DNA of 64,000 nt from Streptomyces sp. NBC_00443 (GTDB lineage Bacteria; Actinomycetota; Actinomycetes; Streptomycetales; Streptomycetaceae): contig NZ_CP107917.1 of NCBI RefSeq assembly GCF_036014175.1, forward strand, positions 8,742,001 to 8,806,000. The letters run 5' to 3'. Below, piece by piece: positions 33,417 through 44,246 of this stretch; within the stretch, counting starts at the first letter, position 1; every line of letters begins with the position of its first letter. The notes under the pieces are model-generated. The model ran no database searches and was not told the origin of the DNA. It saw only the letters and a program-made list of their open reading frames with translations. A program made the position numbers and the translations under genes.

Positions 33417-35870
33417 TCAGCGTTCGCGCACGCGGACAACCTTCAGGACGGGCGACGACAGGATGTCCTTCTCACAGAACCGCGCCGTCACCCACTTCTC
33501 ACCCGAGAACAACCGTGTCTGGTCCCGGAAGTGGGCCGAGTTGGGGTTCGACGACTGCGAGTACGTCAGCAGAGTACGGGCCACCGGACACCGGCTGCCG
33601 TCCCAGCCCACCGCCTGGATGTGGCTGGAGCCCGTCGTCACCTCCGTGTAGCCGCCCTGCGCCGGGTTCCACACCGGCTCGATCTTGTTCCACACACCGA
33701 GTCCCTCGGTGCCGCCCGGAACGGGAACGCGCTGACCGTTGCGCACGACGAACTGGTGCTCCCCGAGGCGCGAGTCGAGGGAGATGCCCGCCGCCCGCAG
33801 TTCGGCGACCGTGTCCGCGAGGGCCGTGGCGAAACCGGGAGCCCCGGTGTTGAGCGTGTTCGGAGTGCGCACCGGATCCGCCGCCGAGAACGGCACCTTC
33901 CACCGCTGGGCGGTCGGCACCTTCGCCGTCAGCTTGCGCCAGAACCGGTCGAAGAGCAGCGCACCCCGGCTCCCGGTGTCCATGGTGCGGTCCCACGCCG
34001 CGAGCACCGGGCACGCTTCCGTGACGTCAACCGCCTTGCCGACGCTGCCCGTTGCCGTGCCGCCGGGCAGCGCGGCGCACGCCTTCGCCGTGTCGGTCGC
34101 GGCCAGGGCGGCCGCGGGCACCCGGTTCCTGAACTGCTGGCGCTCCAGATCGCGGACGGTCAGACCGCCCCGCTCCGCCATCGCCGCCACGTCCTCGATC
34201 GCGCCGCGGGTGCGCAGGGAGCGCTGGCTGCCGATGTTGCCGAAGACCCGCTCGTAGCCGGTGAGCGGCCGGTCGGCGTTGGCCAGCCAGGCGCTGTCGT
34301 TGGAGTTCTCCGCGTACGGCGCGTCCTTCAGGGTCGGCATGCGCGCGGGCCCGAAGATCCCGGGCTGAACGGCGTCGGCGTCGCTGCCGAGCGCGCAGTC
34401 CCCGCGGGAGCCGTCGAGGACCGCGAGTCCCGCGGCCGGGTAGGTGGCCTTGCCGACGTCCGTGGAGCAGCGCGCCGCCAGGTCGTCGGTGATGCGGGGC
34501 AGCACCTGCGACTGGGTGTACAGGGAGTGCCCCGAGCGGTCCGCGGCGATGGTGTTCACCCACGGGAGCCCCTGGTGCCGGGCGAGGGTCGCGAGAACGT
34601 CGGCCGTGCCGCGCGCCTTGCTGAATCCGAGCGAGGTGTCGGCGAACCGCATGTTGGCCGCGTTCGGGTCGTTGAGCGCGTACGCCGTCGTCGCCGTCCA
34701 TGGCAGCGGGAGGTCACCGTCGGTGGACGCGACGACCGGGCCGTACCGTGTCCACCACTGGGTGCGGCTGACCGGGGCACCGCCCTTGACCGCGACCGTC
34801 ACGGTCCGCTTCTTCATCCGCTCGGGTCTGCCGTCCACGAGGTAGACCGTCGGGTCGGCCGGATCCAGCGTCAGCCTGTGCAGATTGAACGGGACACCCG
34901 TCGCGACGGTGTGGCTCCACGCCACATGGGAGTTGTAGCCGATGGAGATCGTCGGTGACCCGAGCAGTGACCCACCGGCGACGTCGAGCTCGCCGGGAAT
35001 CGTCTGCTGCGCCTGCCAGAAGCGGCGCCCGCCGTGCCACGGATAGTGCGGGTTGCCCAGCAGCAGACCGCGATTGTCGGCCGTGGTGTCACCGCGGAAG
35101 GCGACCGCGTTCGACCCCATGTCCGCGTCGGCGGTCCGCTCGCGCACGGCCCGGATCAGGGCCGCGGCATCCGGGCTCGTTCCGATGCCCTTGCCGCGGG
35201 CGGCCGAACCGGTGGGCGGCCGGGCGGAGGTGATGTCGTCCACGGCACCGCCCTGACCGCCGAGCACCGCGAAGGCGTAGGAGCGGGCGGCCACGTCCAG
35301 CGGGGTGATCGGCCGCACCCAGGCGGCGCCCTTGCACGCGGGGTCGGTGATCCGGTTCTGCTTCAGCCAGGTGTTGTACCCGGCGGCGAAGCCACGCATG
35401 AGGTCCTTGACCTGCCGGCTCGGACCGCGCGGTGCGGGGTCGGCGAGCAGCTTCTCCACGGTGCGGGCCTGACGTACGCCACGGAAGTACAGGTCGCTGG
35501 AGAGGTTCTTGGTGGCCGAGGACAGAGACAGGTCGGTCGCCGCGTCCGGGCCGAAGAAGCGCGAACGCTCGCCGCGCACGGTCACGAACCCGTCGGCGAG
35601 CGTGCACACCTGGTCGGCGGCCTGTGCCCAACCGGTGCCGAAGCCCATGGACCTGTAGTCCTTGGCGACAATGTGCGCAATGCCGTACTCGGTGTAGCGG
35701 ACCACGGCGGACAGACCGCCGTGCGAGAGCTGTTCGTGCCGGTCGTGCCGGTCGTGCCGGTCGTGCCGATCCTGCGGGTCCTGCCGGTCGGCCGAGGCCG
35801 CGGGCAGCCCGGCCACGGTGGCGAGCAGGGCCACGGCCGCGACGACGAGCCGTCTGGGGCGGGTGCGCAT
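33417..35870 (-). CDS. Secreted penicillin-acylase-family N-terminal nucleophile hydrolase
   Basis: An 817-aa precursor of the Ntn-hydrolase group that includes penicillin, aculeacin and N-acyl-homoserine-lactone acylases. A Sec signal occupies about residues 1-28 (RRLVVAAVALLATVAGLPAASA). A DRH tripeptide repeat follows (about 30-45), then the alpha chain. The autocatalytic Gly-Ser pair is in DADMGSNAVAFRG, which starts the beta chain. Start ATG 35870 has GGGAGG at proper spacing. It should remove acyl chains from amides outside the cell (lipopeptide, quorum signal or antibiotic side chain); the substrate is unknown. Confidence 0.9.
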   Translation of the reverse strand: MRTRPRRLVVAAVALLATVAGLPAASADRQDPQDRHDRHDRHDRHEQLSHGGLSAVVRYTEYGIAHIVAKDYRSMGFGTGWAQAADQVCTLADGFVTVRGERSRFFGPDAATDLSLSSATKNLSSDLYFRGVRQARTVEKLLADPAPRGPSRQVKDLMRGFAAGYNTWLKQNRITDPACKGAAWVRPITPLDVAARSYAFAVLGGQGGAVDDITSARPPTGSAARGKGIGTSPDAAALIRAVRERTADADMGSNAVAFRGDTTADNRGLLLGNPHYPWHGGRRFWQAQQTIPGELDVAGGSLLGSPTISIGYNSHVAWSHTVATGVPFNLHRLTLDPADPTVYLVDGRPERMKKRTVTVAVKGGAPVSRTQWWTRYGPVVASTDGDLPLPWTATTAYALNDPNAANMRFADTSLGFSKARGTADVLATLARHQGLPWVNTIAADRSGHSLYTQSQVLPRITDDLAARCSTDVGKATYPAAGLAVLDGSRGDCALGSDADAVQPGIFGPARMPTLKDAPYAENSNDSAWLANADRPLTGYERVFGNIGSQRSLRTRGAIEDVAAMAERGGLTVRDLERQQFRNRVPAAALAATDTAKACAALPGGTATGSVGKAVDVTEACPVLAAWDRTMDTGSRGALLFDRFWRKLTAKVPTAQRWKVPFSAADPVRTPNTLNTGAPGFATALADTVAELRAAGISLDSRLGEHQFVVRNGQRVPVPGGTEGLGVWNKIEPVWNPAQGGYTEVTTGSSHIQAVGWDGSRCPVARTLLTYSQSSNPNSAHFRDQTRLFSGEKWVTARFCEKDILSSPVLKVVRVRER
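35732..35785. repeat. 9-bp tandem repeat encoding a DRH tract
   Basis: Six 9-bp units related to ggtcgtgcc encode an Asp-Arg-His tripeptide tract just after the acylase signal peptide. The 9-bp period keeps the frame when copy number changes. Confidence 0.8.
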
Positions 35871-35989
35871 GGTGCCTCCCAACGTCATTGAGGGAAGGAG
35901 CCGTTGAGCGTACCAACGGGTATGTGTCCCCGGTCAGTGTCGGGCCTGCTTCTTGACCCGACCCTGCGACGCACCGAGGATCATGTGTC

Positions 35990-37489
35990 ATGACGCCAGG
36001 ACACGGCAGCACGGTTGACGGAGTGCTGCGCCGCAGCAGCCGACGCACCCCGGCACGCGTCGCGGTCGAGGACCGCGAGCGTGCATGGACGTACGAGGAA
36101 CTCGACGAGGCCGTCTCCCGCGCGGCGAGCGTCCTGCTCGCGACGGGCCTCACCCCCGGCGACCGGGTGGCCGCCTACGGCCACAACTCGAGCGCGTATC
36201 TGATCGCCTTCCTGGCGTGCGCCCGCGCGGGCCTCGTGCACGTCCCCGTCAACCAGAACCTCACCGGCGACGACCTCGCCTACATCGTCCGCCAGTCCGG
36301 CAGCTCCCTGATCCTCGCCGACCCCGGCCTGGCAGGCCGGCTGCCCGACGGCGTCCGTACGATGCCGCTGCGCGACACCGACGACTCACTGCTGGCACGG
36401 CAGGCCACGGCAGCCGCCCACGACGGCCCGGAGCCGCGCAGCGAGGACCTGGTCCAGCTGCTCTACACCTCCGGTACGACGGCCCTCCCGAAGGGCGCGA
36501 TGATGACCCACCGCGCCCTGGTCCACGAGTACCTCAGCGCGATCACCGCCCTCGACCTGAGCCCCGGCGACCGTCCCGTCCACTCGCTGCCGCTGTACCA
36601 CTCGGCGCAGATGCACGTGTTCCTCATGCCGTACCTGGCGGTCGGTGCCACCAACATCATTCTGGAGTCGCCCGACGGCGACCAGCTCTTCGACCTCATC
36701 GAGGCGGGCCGCGCGGACAGCCTGTTCGCCCCGCCCACGGTCTGGATCGGCCTCGCCGGGCGCCCCGACTTCGCGACCCGCGACCTCGACGGACTGCGCA
36801 AGGCGTACTACGGCGCCTCGATCATGCCGGTGCCGATCCTGGAGCGGCTGCGTGAGCGGTGGCCGAAGCTGGCCTTCTACAACTGCTTCGGCCAGAGCGA
36901 GATCGGCCCGCTGGCCACGGTGCTGGCCCCCGACGAGCACAAGGGCCGGATGGACTCCTGCGGCCGGACCGTCCTCTTCGTCGACGCCCGGGTAGTCGAC
37001 GAGGACGGCGAGGACGTGCCCGACGGCACGGCCGGCGAGATCGTCTACCGCTCCCCGCAGCTGTGCGAGGGCTACTGGGACAAGCCCGAGGAGACCGCGG
37101 AGGCCTTCCGGGACGGCTGGTTCCGCTCCGGGGACCTCGCGGTGCGCGACGCGCACGGCTACTTCACGATCGTCGACCGGGTGAAGGACGTCATCAACTC
37201 CGGTGGCGTACTGGTCGCTTCACGGGAGGTCGAGGACGCCCTGTACACCCACGAGGGCGTCGCCGAGGTCGCCGTGATCGGCCTGCCCGACGAGCGCTGG
37301 ATCGAGGCCGTCACGGCAGTCGTCGTCCGGCGCGGCGAGGTGAGCGACACCGAACTGATCGACCACGCGCGCGAGAAGCTCGCCCACTTCAAGGCGCCGA
37401 AGCGGGTGGTGTTCGTGGACGGTCTGCCGCGCAACGCGAGCGGGAAGATCCTCAAGCGGGAGCTGCGGGACAGGTTCGCCCGGGATTGA
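35990..37489 (+). CDS. Acyl-CoA synthetase (AMP-binding)
   Basis: A 499-aa adenylate-forming ligase. The P-loop is LLYTSGTTALPKGAMMTH. Further motifs are NCFGQSEIGP (acyl pocket/A5), WFRSGDLAVRD and DRVKDVINSGG. The catalytic Lys is in PRNASGKILKRELR. It is a typical fatty- or aryl-acid CoA ligase of the FadD kind. It is convergent with paaK (8 bp between stops) and divergent from the acylase gene. A link with either, such as activating an acid released by the acylase, is only suggestive. Confidence 0.9.
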   Translation: MTPGHGSTVDGVLRRSSRRTPARVAVEDRERAWTYEELDEAVSRAASVLLATGLTPGDRVAAYGHNSSAYLIAFLACARAGLVHVPVNQNLTGDDLAYIVRQSGSSLILADPGLAGRLPDGVRTMPLRDTDDSLLARQATAAAHDGPEPRSEDLVQLLYTSGTTALPKGAMMTHRALVHEYLSAITALDLSPGDRPVHSLPLYHSAQMHVFLMPYLAVGATNIILESPDGDQLFDLIEAGRADSLFAPPTVWIGLAGRPDFATRDLDGLRKAYYGASIMPVPILERLRERWPKLAFYNCFGQSEIGPLATVLAPDEHKGRMDSCGRTVLFVDARVVDEDGEDVPDGTAGEIVYRSPQLCEGYWDKPEETAEAFRDGWFRSGDLAVRDAHGYFTIVDRVKDVINSGGVLVASREVEDALYTHEGVAEVAVIGLPDERWIEAVTAVVVRRGEVSDTELIDHAREKLAHFKAPKRVVFVDGLPRNASGKILKRELRDRFARD

Positions 37490-37497
37490 TACCCGGC

Positions 37498-38792
<1,295 letters not shown>

Positions 38793-38828
38793 GGGGACTT
38801 CTCCCTCGCCAACCGCGCCAATCCGGAC

Positions 38829-38844
38829 GACCGATCATTCGGTC
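38829..38844. promoter_or_regulatory. PaaR-like palindrome upstream of paaK
   Basis: GACCGA-TCAT-TCGGTC is a perfect 16-bp interrupted palindrome 37 bp upstream of the paaK start. TetR-family PaaR repressors of actinobacteria bind ACCGA/TCGGT-type sites at phenylacetate genes. No paaR gene is in the window, so the assignment rests on motif and position. Confidence 0.6.
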
Positions 38845-38896
38845 TGGGTGTTCGAGATCAGTAATCCAGGCACGGATTGATCAGGCAAGGGGGCGG

Positions 38897-39514
38897 GCCG
38901 CACTTTCTGCGAGGCAGGGCACCGGAATGGCGTTCCGCTGCTGTCACCGCGCCTGCGAGGAGAAGGCGAACCGCTCGTCGTTCTGCCCGGTGGGCCGATG
39001 CGGGCCTCCGCCTGTCCGGGGGACCTGGGTGGACTGGCCGCGCACCGGCAGCTCGTGCTCCTCGACCTGCGTGGCACAGGGGACTCCGCGGTGCCGGTGG
39101 ATCCGGGCACCTACCGCTGTGATCACCTGGTCGACGACGTCGAGATATTGCGCGCCCACGTGGGGCTGGACCACATGGATGCGCGGCAACCACGAGTTCA
39201 ACGACGCGGCCGCCGATGCCTACGGCGCCGACGGAGCCTACGACCCGCCCGCGACCATCTCCCGGCTCGCCCGACTCACCGCCCCGGTCCTCGTCCTCGC
39301 CGGCGGGCTGGACGGAGGCCCGACTCCGGATCTCGCCCGCCGCACCGCCGACGCCTTCCCGAACGCCGAGTGCGGCGTGCAACCCGGCGCCGGGCACTAT
39401 CCGTGGCTGGACGACGCGCAGTGGTTCGTACGGTGTGTCGTCGCGTTCCTCGGCCGGCCCGGAGGCACGGGCGGGCATACCGGGCTGCTCACCGGAGCAG
39501 ATTCAGCACGATGA
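38897..39514 (+). pseudogene. Alpha/beta hydrolase (proline-iminopeptidase-like) with its core deleted
   Basis: The 5' part reads NGVPLLSPRLRGEGEPLVVL, PGGPMRASA and QLVLLDLRGTGDSAVP, ending at VGLDHMD. This is the N-terminal third of a peptidase-type hydrolase. The 3' part, in another frame from about 39183, reads DPPATISRLARLTAPVLVLAGGLDGGPTP and AGHYPWLDDAQWFV with the catalytic-His region. The section with the nucleophile Ser elbow and lid, roughly 100 residues, is missing. No start codon with a ribosome site is evident. The stop overlaps the ion-channel ATG (ATGA), a sign that the intact gene was once coupled to it. Confidence 0.75.
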
Positions 39515-40473
39515 CCGACCACCTTCACAACCGCACACCCGATGCTCCCCGCCCCGCCCGCCTGGTCCTGGCGGAATGGGCCCGCGCCGTCACGGAGGCC
39601 CGCTGGTTCGCTGTCACTGTGCTCGGCGTGATCCTGGCCAACGCGGCACTGCTGGGCGCGGAGACGTATCGCGGCCTGGTCGGCGACTGGCACCACTGGC
39701 TGAGCTACGCCGAACACGCCTGCCTCGCCGCCTTCACCGCCGAGATCGCGCTGCGCGCCTGCGCACACGCCGACCGGCCCCGGGACTTCCTGCGCGACCC
39801 GTGGAACCTCTTCGACCTGGCCGTCGTCGTCTGCGCGTTCCTGCCGCTCGTCCGCGAGAACGCCACCGTCCTACGACTGCTGCGCCTCGCCCGCGTCCTG
39901 CGCACCGCCCGCTTTCTGTCCCAGCTGCGCATCGTCATGGTCGCGGTCGCCCGCAGCCTGCCCGGTACGGTCAGCTTCCTGCTGGTGGGCGCCCTGTTGC
40001 TGTACGTCTACGCCATGGTGGGCTGGGTGTTCTTCGGCCTCCAGGACCCCGAGCAGTACGGCTCGATCGGCCGCGCCGTCCTCACCCTCTTCCTGCTGAT
40101 GACGCTGGACGGCCTCGGTGAAGCGGTCCACGCCGGCCTGGAGATATCGCCCTGGAGCGTCCTCTACTACGCCTCCTACGTCCTGATCGCCTCCTTCGTG
40201 CTGGTCAACGTCCTCATCGGCGTCGTCATCAGCTCCCTGGAGGAGGCCCGGGAGCTGGAGGCGGAACGGGAACAACGCCACAGGCGGCCCGCCACGCACG
40301 AGGCCGGCCGGCCCGAGACCGATCAGGCGGGGCCCGGCGGACGCGACCAGGAACTCCGGGCCCGCATCGCCGTCGCCCGCCGCGCCCTCGACGACATCGA
40401 AGCGAGCCTTCGCGGCCACCCCGGGCGCCTTCCCCGAGGGACGGAGGGCAGCGCGCCCCGACGCTCGGCATGA
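39511..40473 (+). CDS. Voltage-gated-type ion channel (single 6-TM domain)
   Basis: A 320-aa ion transporter with six membrane segments. S4 shows regularly spaced Arg residues (LRLLRLARVLRTARFLSQLR), the hallmark of a voltage sensor. The pore helix and filter read FLLMTLDGLGEAV, differing from the TLESWS filter of NaChBac-type sodium channels, so ion selectivity is uncertain. A charged coiled-coil-like tail (EEARELEAEREQRH...) could drive tetramer assembly. Its ATG overlaps the stop of the hydrolase remnant. It is convergent with the sulfatase gene, and the perfect palindrome CGACCCGGGTCG (40481-40492) sits between the stops. Confidence 0.88.
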   Translation: MTDHLHNRTPDAPRPARLVLAEWARAVTEARWFAVTVLGVILANAALLGAETYRGLVGDWHHWLSYAEHACLAAFTAEIALRACAHADRPRDFLRDPWNLFDLAVVVCAFLPLVRENATVLRLLRLARVLRTARFLSQLRIVMVAVARSLPGTVSFLLVGALLLYVYAMVGWVFFGLQDPEQYGSIGRAVLTLFLLMTLDGLGEAVHAGLEISPWSVLYYASYVLIASFVLVNVLIGVVISSLEEARELEAEREQRHRRPATHEAGRPETDQAGPGGRDQELRARIAVARRALDDIEASLRGHPGRLPRGTEGSAPRRSA

Positions 40474-40495
40474 CTCGACTCGACCCGGGTCGTCC

Positions 40496-42406
40496 TCACT
40501 TGGGCTGCGGTCCGTACGCCGTCATGAAGCGATCACGGAACTTGTCCATGCCCCAGGTCGGAGCGTTCTGCGCGGGCTTGAGGCCGTCCGTCCAGTGCCA
40601 GTCGGCGATCTTGTCGAGGACCTTCGGGTCGCGGGCGACGACCGTGACGGGGACGTCCTTGCTGCTGCTGCCGGCGGTGACGGTAGGCACGGGCTGGTGA
40701 TCGCCGAGGAAGACGAGGACCGTGTCGTCGGTGCCGTAGCGCTCGACCCACTCGGTGAGGCTGTGGATCGAGTACTCGATGGCGCGGCGGTACTCGGTGC
40801 GGACGCGCTCGGGGTCCTTCCAGACCTCCTTGGGGTCCGTGCCCTCCTTCTTGATCCGGTGGAAGACCGAGCCGTCGCCGAGCTCGTCCCAGTCGACCAT
40901 GCGGGCGTTGGGGGACCAGGGGTTGTGACTGGAGGCCAGGATGATCTCCGCCATGATCGGCTTCCGGTCCCTCTTGCCGTGCTCCAGACGCTGGAAGGCC
41001 TCCAGGCTGAACTGGTCGGGCACGGGAGTCCAGCTGAAGTACGGGCCCTGGTAGCCCAGGTGCTCGGAGTCGTAGATGTGGTCGAGGGCGAAGTACTTGC
41101 CCTCCGGCCAGGCCCGTCGCACGCCGGGCACGACGCCGACCGTGCGCCACGCGCCGGTCTTGCGGAAGTAGCTGTTCAGCGTCGCGCGGTCGCTGGTCGT
41201 CAGACTCCGGTACCGCTGCTGGTTCTTGATCCACAGGCCGGAGAGGAAGGTGGAGTGGGCGAGCCAGCTGCCGGCCCCCGTCACCGGGGACTTCAGCCAG
41301 GCACTGCGCGACTGGAACCCGGCCGCCTTGAGTCTGTTCGTCCCCGCCGTGAGCGTCGCGTCGAGCTGCGGTGCCATCGCAGGGTCGTCGATGGCCACAC
41401 GGCCGTAGCTCTCGATGAACGTGAACAGGACGTCCTTGCCGCGCAGCCCGGTCAGCAACTGGTCCGGCGGGGTCTTCGCGAAGGCGTCGACGGACGCCTG
41501 CTTCTGGAAGACCCGTCCGTCCCTGAGGCCGGCCCGCACCTGATCGACACGGTTGTTGAGGAACTCGGCGTTGCCCTTGGTGGCGAGTGGCACGCCGGTG
41601 ACCTGGATGCCCAGCGTCATGCAGGTGATCCACGCGGTACCGAGGATGAGCGTCGTGCGGGCGGCAACGGCACGGTGGCCGACCATGAGGTTCGTCACCC
41701 GCACCATGGCGAGCGTCATGAGGACCAGCACAGCGGCGAACAGCACGATCACCCCGACGACCGCCAGCACCTGCCCGGTCCGGCCGAAGGACTCCCGGAC
41801 GAACTCCGCCGCGTCGTCGAGCAGGATCCAGTCCAGGACCAGATCGAAGGGGCGGGCCAGCACCTGGTAGAAGCCCATGTCGACGAACTTCAGGACGGTG
41901 AGCAGCCCGAGCAGCGCACCGGAGACCACCGCCATCAGCCGCCGTGACCGCGGCGGCAGCGCCAGCAGCAGACCCGCGAGCAGGATCCCCTCGGCCGGGA
42001 GCCGGAAGAACGCCTCGGGGCCGAGCCGTTCGAGGCGGTTCGGCACCAGCAGCGCGAACAGCAGGAGCGCCCCGGCCAGCACGGTCGTCCCCACGGTGCC
42101 GCCACGTGCGGTACGGGGGTAGCGGCGGCGCCAGCCGAACCAGCCGGGGGACGGGGAGCCGGTCGGCTCCGCAGGGCTGCTCGCCTTGGCCGGGTCGGCC
42201 TCCTCGACCGCCTCTTTCGCCTCAGCCGGGTGGGCTTCCTCGACCGACTCATCCGGCTCGGCCGACTCTTTCGCCTCAGCCGGGTCGGCCTCCTCGACCG
42301 CCGTTTTCCCCTCGGCTGCGTCGACCGCCTCGGCGGCCTCGCCCGCTTCAGCCGTAGCCGAGTCCTCCGACTCCCGTGTTACCTGCTCTGTTGCCTCCTG
42401 CGACAC
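40496..42406 (-). CDS. LTA-synthase-like sulfatase-fold membrane protein
   Basis: A 636-aa protein. Residues 1-75 are an acidic Ala/Glu/Asp repeat region (VEEADPAEAKESAEP...). About five membrane segments follow (residues 90-250), then an extracytoplasmic alkaline-phosphatase/sulfatase-fold domain with FTFIESYGR, SWLAHSTFLSG and VFLGDHQP as the metal-site landmarks. The architecture is that of lipoteichoic-acid synthase relatives and phosphoglycerol transferases. A cell-envelope transfer role is inferred. I prefer GTG 42406, which has GGGAGGA 7 nt upstream, over an in-frame ATG at 42475. Confidence 0.82.
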   Translation of the reverse strand: MSQEATEQVTRESEDSATAEAGEAAEAVDAAEGKTAVEEADPAEAKESAEPDESVEEAHPAEAKEAVEEADPAKASSPAEPTGSPSPGWFGWRRRYPRTARGGTVGTTVLAGALLLFALLVPNRLERLGPEAFFRLPAEGILLAGLLLALPPRSRRLMAVVSGALLGLLTVLKFVDMGFYQVLARPFDLVLDWILLDDAAEFVRESFGRTGQVLAVVGVIVLFAAVLVLMTLAMVRVTNLMVGHRAVAARTTLILGTAWITCMTLGIQVTGVPLATKGNAEFLNNRVDQVRAGLRDGRVFQKQASVDAFAKTPPDQLLTGLRGKDVLFTFIESYGRVAIDDPAMAPQLDATLTAGTNRLKAAGFQSRSAWLKSPVTGAGSWLAHSTFLSGLWIKNQQRYRSLTTSDRATLNSYFRKTGAWRTVGVVPGVRRAWPEGKYFALDHIYDSEHLGYQGPYFSWTPVPDQFSLEAFQRLEHGKRDRKPIMAEIILASSHNPWSPNARMVDWDELGDGSVFHRIKKEGTDPKEVWKDPERVRTEYRRAIEYSIHSLTEWVERYGTDDTVLVFLGDHQPVPTVTAGSSSKDVPVTVVARDPKVLDKIADWHWTDGLKPAQNAPTWGMDKFRDRFMTAYGPQPK

Positions 42407-42522
42407 CCGGAGGTCCTCCCGTGCGGTCTTGCGATGGCATGGCAAACAGCGCCCGATGACCGAGCCTGCCACCACGAGTACGTCCGCACGTCACCTTAGG
42501 TTCAATCAGACCTGCCCGGAAT

Positions 42523-44151
42523 TCATCCGTCCGCTGCCGCCGCCACCTCGCGCGCCCACCGGTAGTCCGCCTTGCCACTGGGCGAGCGCCGGATCGAGTC
42601 CGTGATCACCAGCTGTCGGGGGATCTTGTAACCCGCGAGATGGGAGCGGCAGTGCGTCTGGATGTCCGCCAGCGACGGCCGTACCGACCCCGCCCGCAAC
42701 TGCACCACGGCCGCCACGTGATGCCCCCACTTCGGGTCCGCCACCCCGGCCACCAGGGCGTCGTACACGTCGGGGTGGGACTTGAGCGCCTGCTCGACCT
42801 CCTCCGGGTACACCTTCTCGCCCCCGGTGTTGATGCACTGCGAGCCCCGGCCGAGCACCGTGACGACGCCCTCCGCGTCGACGGTGGCCATGTCGCCGAG
42901 CAGCACCCACCGCCGGCCGTCCTTCTCGAAGAAGGTCTCGGCGGTCTTCCCCGGGTCGTTGTAGTAGCCGAGCGGTACGTGACCGCACTGCGCCACCCGG
43001 CCCACCTCACCGACAGCGACCGGCTCACGGGTGGCCGGATCGACCACCTGCGTGCGGGAGTTGACGCGGATGCGGAAGCCACGCTCAGGGCCGGAGTCCT
43101 CGGTCGCCGTACCGTTGAAGCCGGACTCCGAGGAGCCGAAGTTGTTCAGCAGCATCACGTTCGGGACCAGTTCCTGGAACTGCCGGCGCACCGTGTCCGA
43201 CATGATCGCCCCGGACGACGACACGCTGAACATCGACGAGCAGTCCGTGCCCTTCATCGGCCCGTTCAGCGCGTCGACCAGTGGCCGCAGCATCGCGTCG
43301 CCGACCAGTGACACGCTCGTGACCTTCTCCTTCTCGATCGTCCGCAGGACCTGCTCCGGGGCGAACTTGCGGTGGATCACGATGCGTTGGCCGAAGTTGA
43401 AGCCGATGAAAGCGGTCAGCGTGGACGTCCCGTGCATCAACGGGGCGGTCGGGAAGAAGGTGATCCCGTCGCCGCCCGTCGCCACCCGCTCTGCGAGTTC
43501 CTCCGGCTTCTTCACCGGCTCACCGGTCGGCGCACCCCCGCCCAGTCCCGAGAAGAACAGATCCTCCTGGCGCCACATCACGCCCTTGGGCATCCCGGTG
43601 GTGCCGCCGGTGTAGATGATGAACTGGTCGTCGCCCGACCGCGCCGGGAATCCGCGCTCGGGCGCCCCGGCGGTCTCGGCATCCGCGAAGGCCACGGCGG
43701 GGACGACCGGCGCCTTGGCGGCGCCCGGGGTCACGCTGCCCACCCGCACCAGATGCCGTAGCCCTTCCACGCGCGGCAGTGCCGCCGCCACCCGGTCCGT
43801 GAACTCCGCCTCGAAGACCAGGGCCACCAGATCGGCGTCCCGGTAGAGGTACACCAACTCCTCTTCCACATAGCGGTAGTTGACGTTGACGGGAACGATC
43901 CGCGCCTTCAGGCAGCCCAGCACCGTCTGCAGGTACTCGATGCCGTTGTAGAGGTGGAGCCCGAGGTGTTCGCCGGGGCGGATCCCGCTGTCGATCAGAT
44001 GATGCGCGATCCGGTTGGCGGCCGCGTCCAGCTGCGCGTACGTCAGACGGCGTTCCACGCCCGTGCCCGGGTGGTCGATGTACACGAGCGCCTCGCGGTC
44101 GGGAACCGCGTCGACGACCGACTCGAACAGGTCGGCAATGTTGTACTCCAC
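42523..44151 (-). CDS. FadD19-like acyl-CoA synthetase
   Basis: A 542-aa adenylate-forming ligase. The P-loop is IIYTGGTTGMPKGVMWR, followed by GSSESGFNG, LLGDMATVDAEG and GRGSQCINTGGEKVYPEEVE. The catalytic Lys is in RRSPSGKADYRW. The TGGTTGMPKGVMWR form, the INTGGEKVYPEEV core and the YRW ending closely recall FadD19 of M. tuberculosis, which activates C24-branched sterol side chains. Like Rv3515c/Rv3516, it is divergent from an EchA19-like gene. Start GTG 44151 has GGAGGAGCA upstream. Function as a sterol or branched fatty-acid ligase is inferred from similarity and gene order. Confidence 0.85.
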   Translation of the reverse strand: MEYNIADLFESVVDAVPDREALVYIDHPGTGVERRLTYAQLDAAANRIAHHLIDSGIRPGEHLGLHLYNGIEYLQTVLGCLKARIVPVNVNYRYVEEELVYLYRDADLVALVFEAEFTDRVAAALPRVEGLRHLVRVGSVTPGAAKAPVVPAVAFADAETAGAPERGFPARSGDDQFIIYTGGTTGMPKGVMWRQEDLFFSGLGGGAPTGEPVKKPEELAERVATGGDGITFFPTAPLMHGTSTLTAFIGFNFGQRIVIHRKFAPEQVLRTIEKEKVTSVSLVGDAMLRPLVDALNGPMKGTDCSSMFSVSSSGAIMSDTVRRQFQELVPNVMLLNNFGSSESGFNGTATEDSGPERGFRIRVNSRTQVVDPATREPVAVGEVGRVAQCGHVPLGYYNDPGKTAETFFEKDGRRWVLLGDMATVDAEGVVTVLGRGSQCINTGGEKVYPEEVEQALKSHPDVYDALVAGVADPKWGHHVAAVVQLRAGSVRPSLADIQTHCRSHLAGYKIPRQLVITDSIRRSPSGKADYRWAREVAAAADG

Positions 44152-44246
44152 TGCTCCTCCTGACCTCGGCCACGGCCTGGCTCTCCAACGGTTCGCCGGT
44201 CATCAGAGCAAAGGGCGGCACAACTGTGAAGCCTCCGCGCAAAAGA

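Noticed and set aside
33339..34958. Plus-strand 539-codon frame across the acylase gene
   Set aside because: No family similarity. The minus-strand acylase has a signal peptide, Ntn motif and ribosome site.
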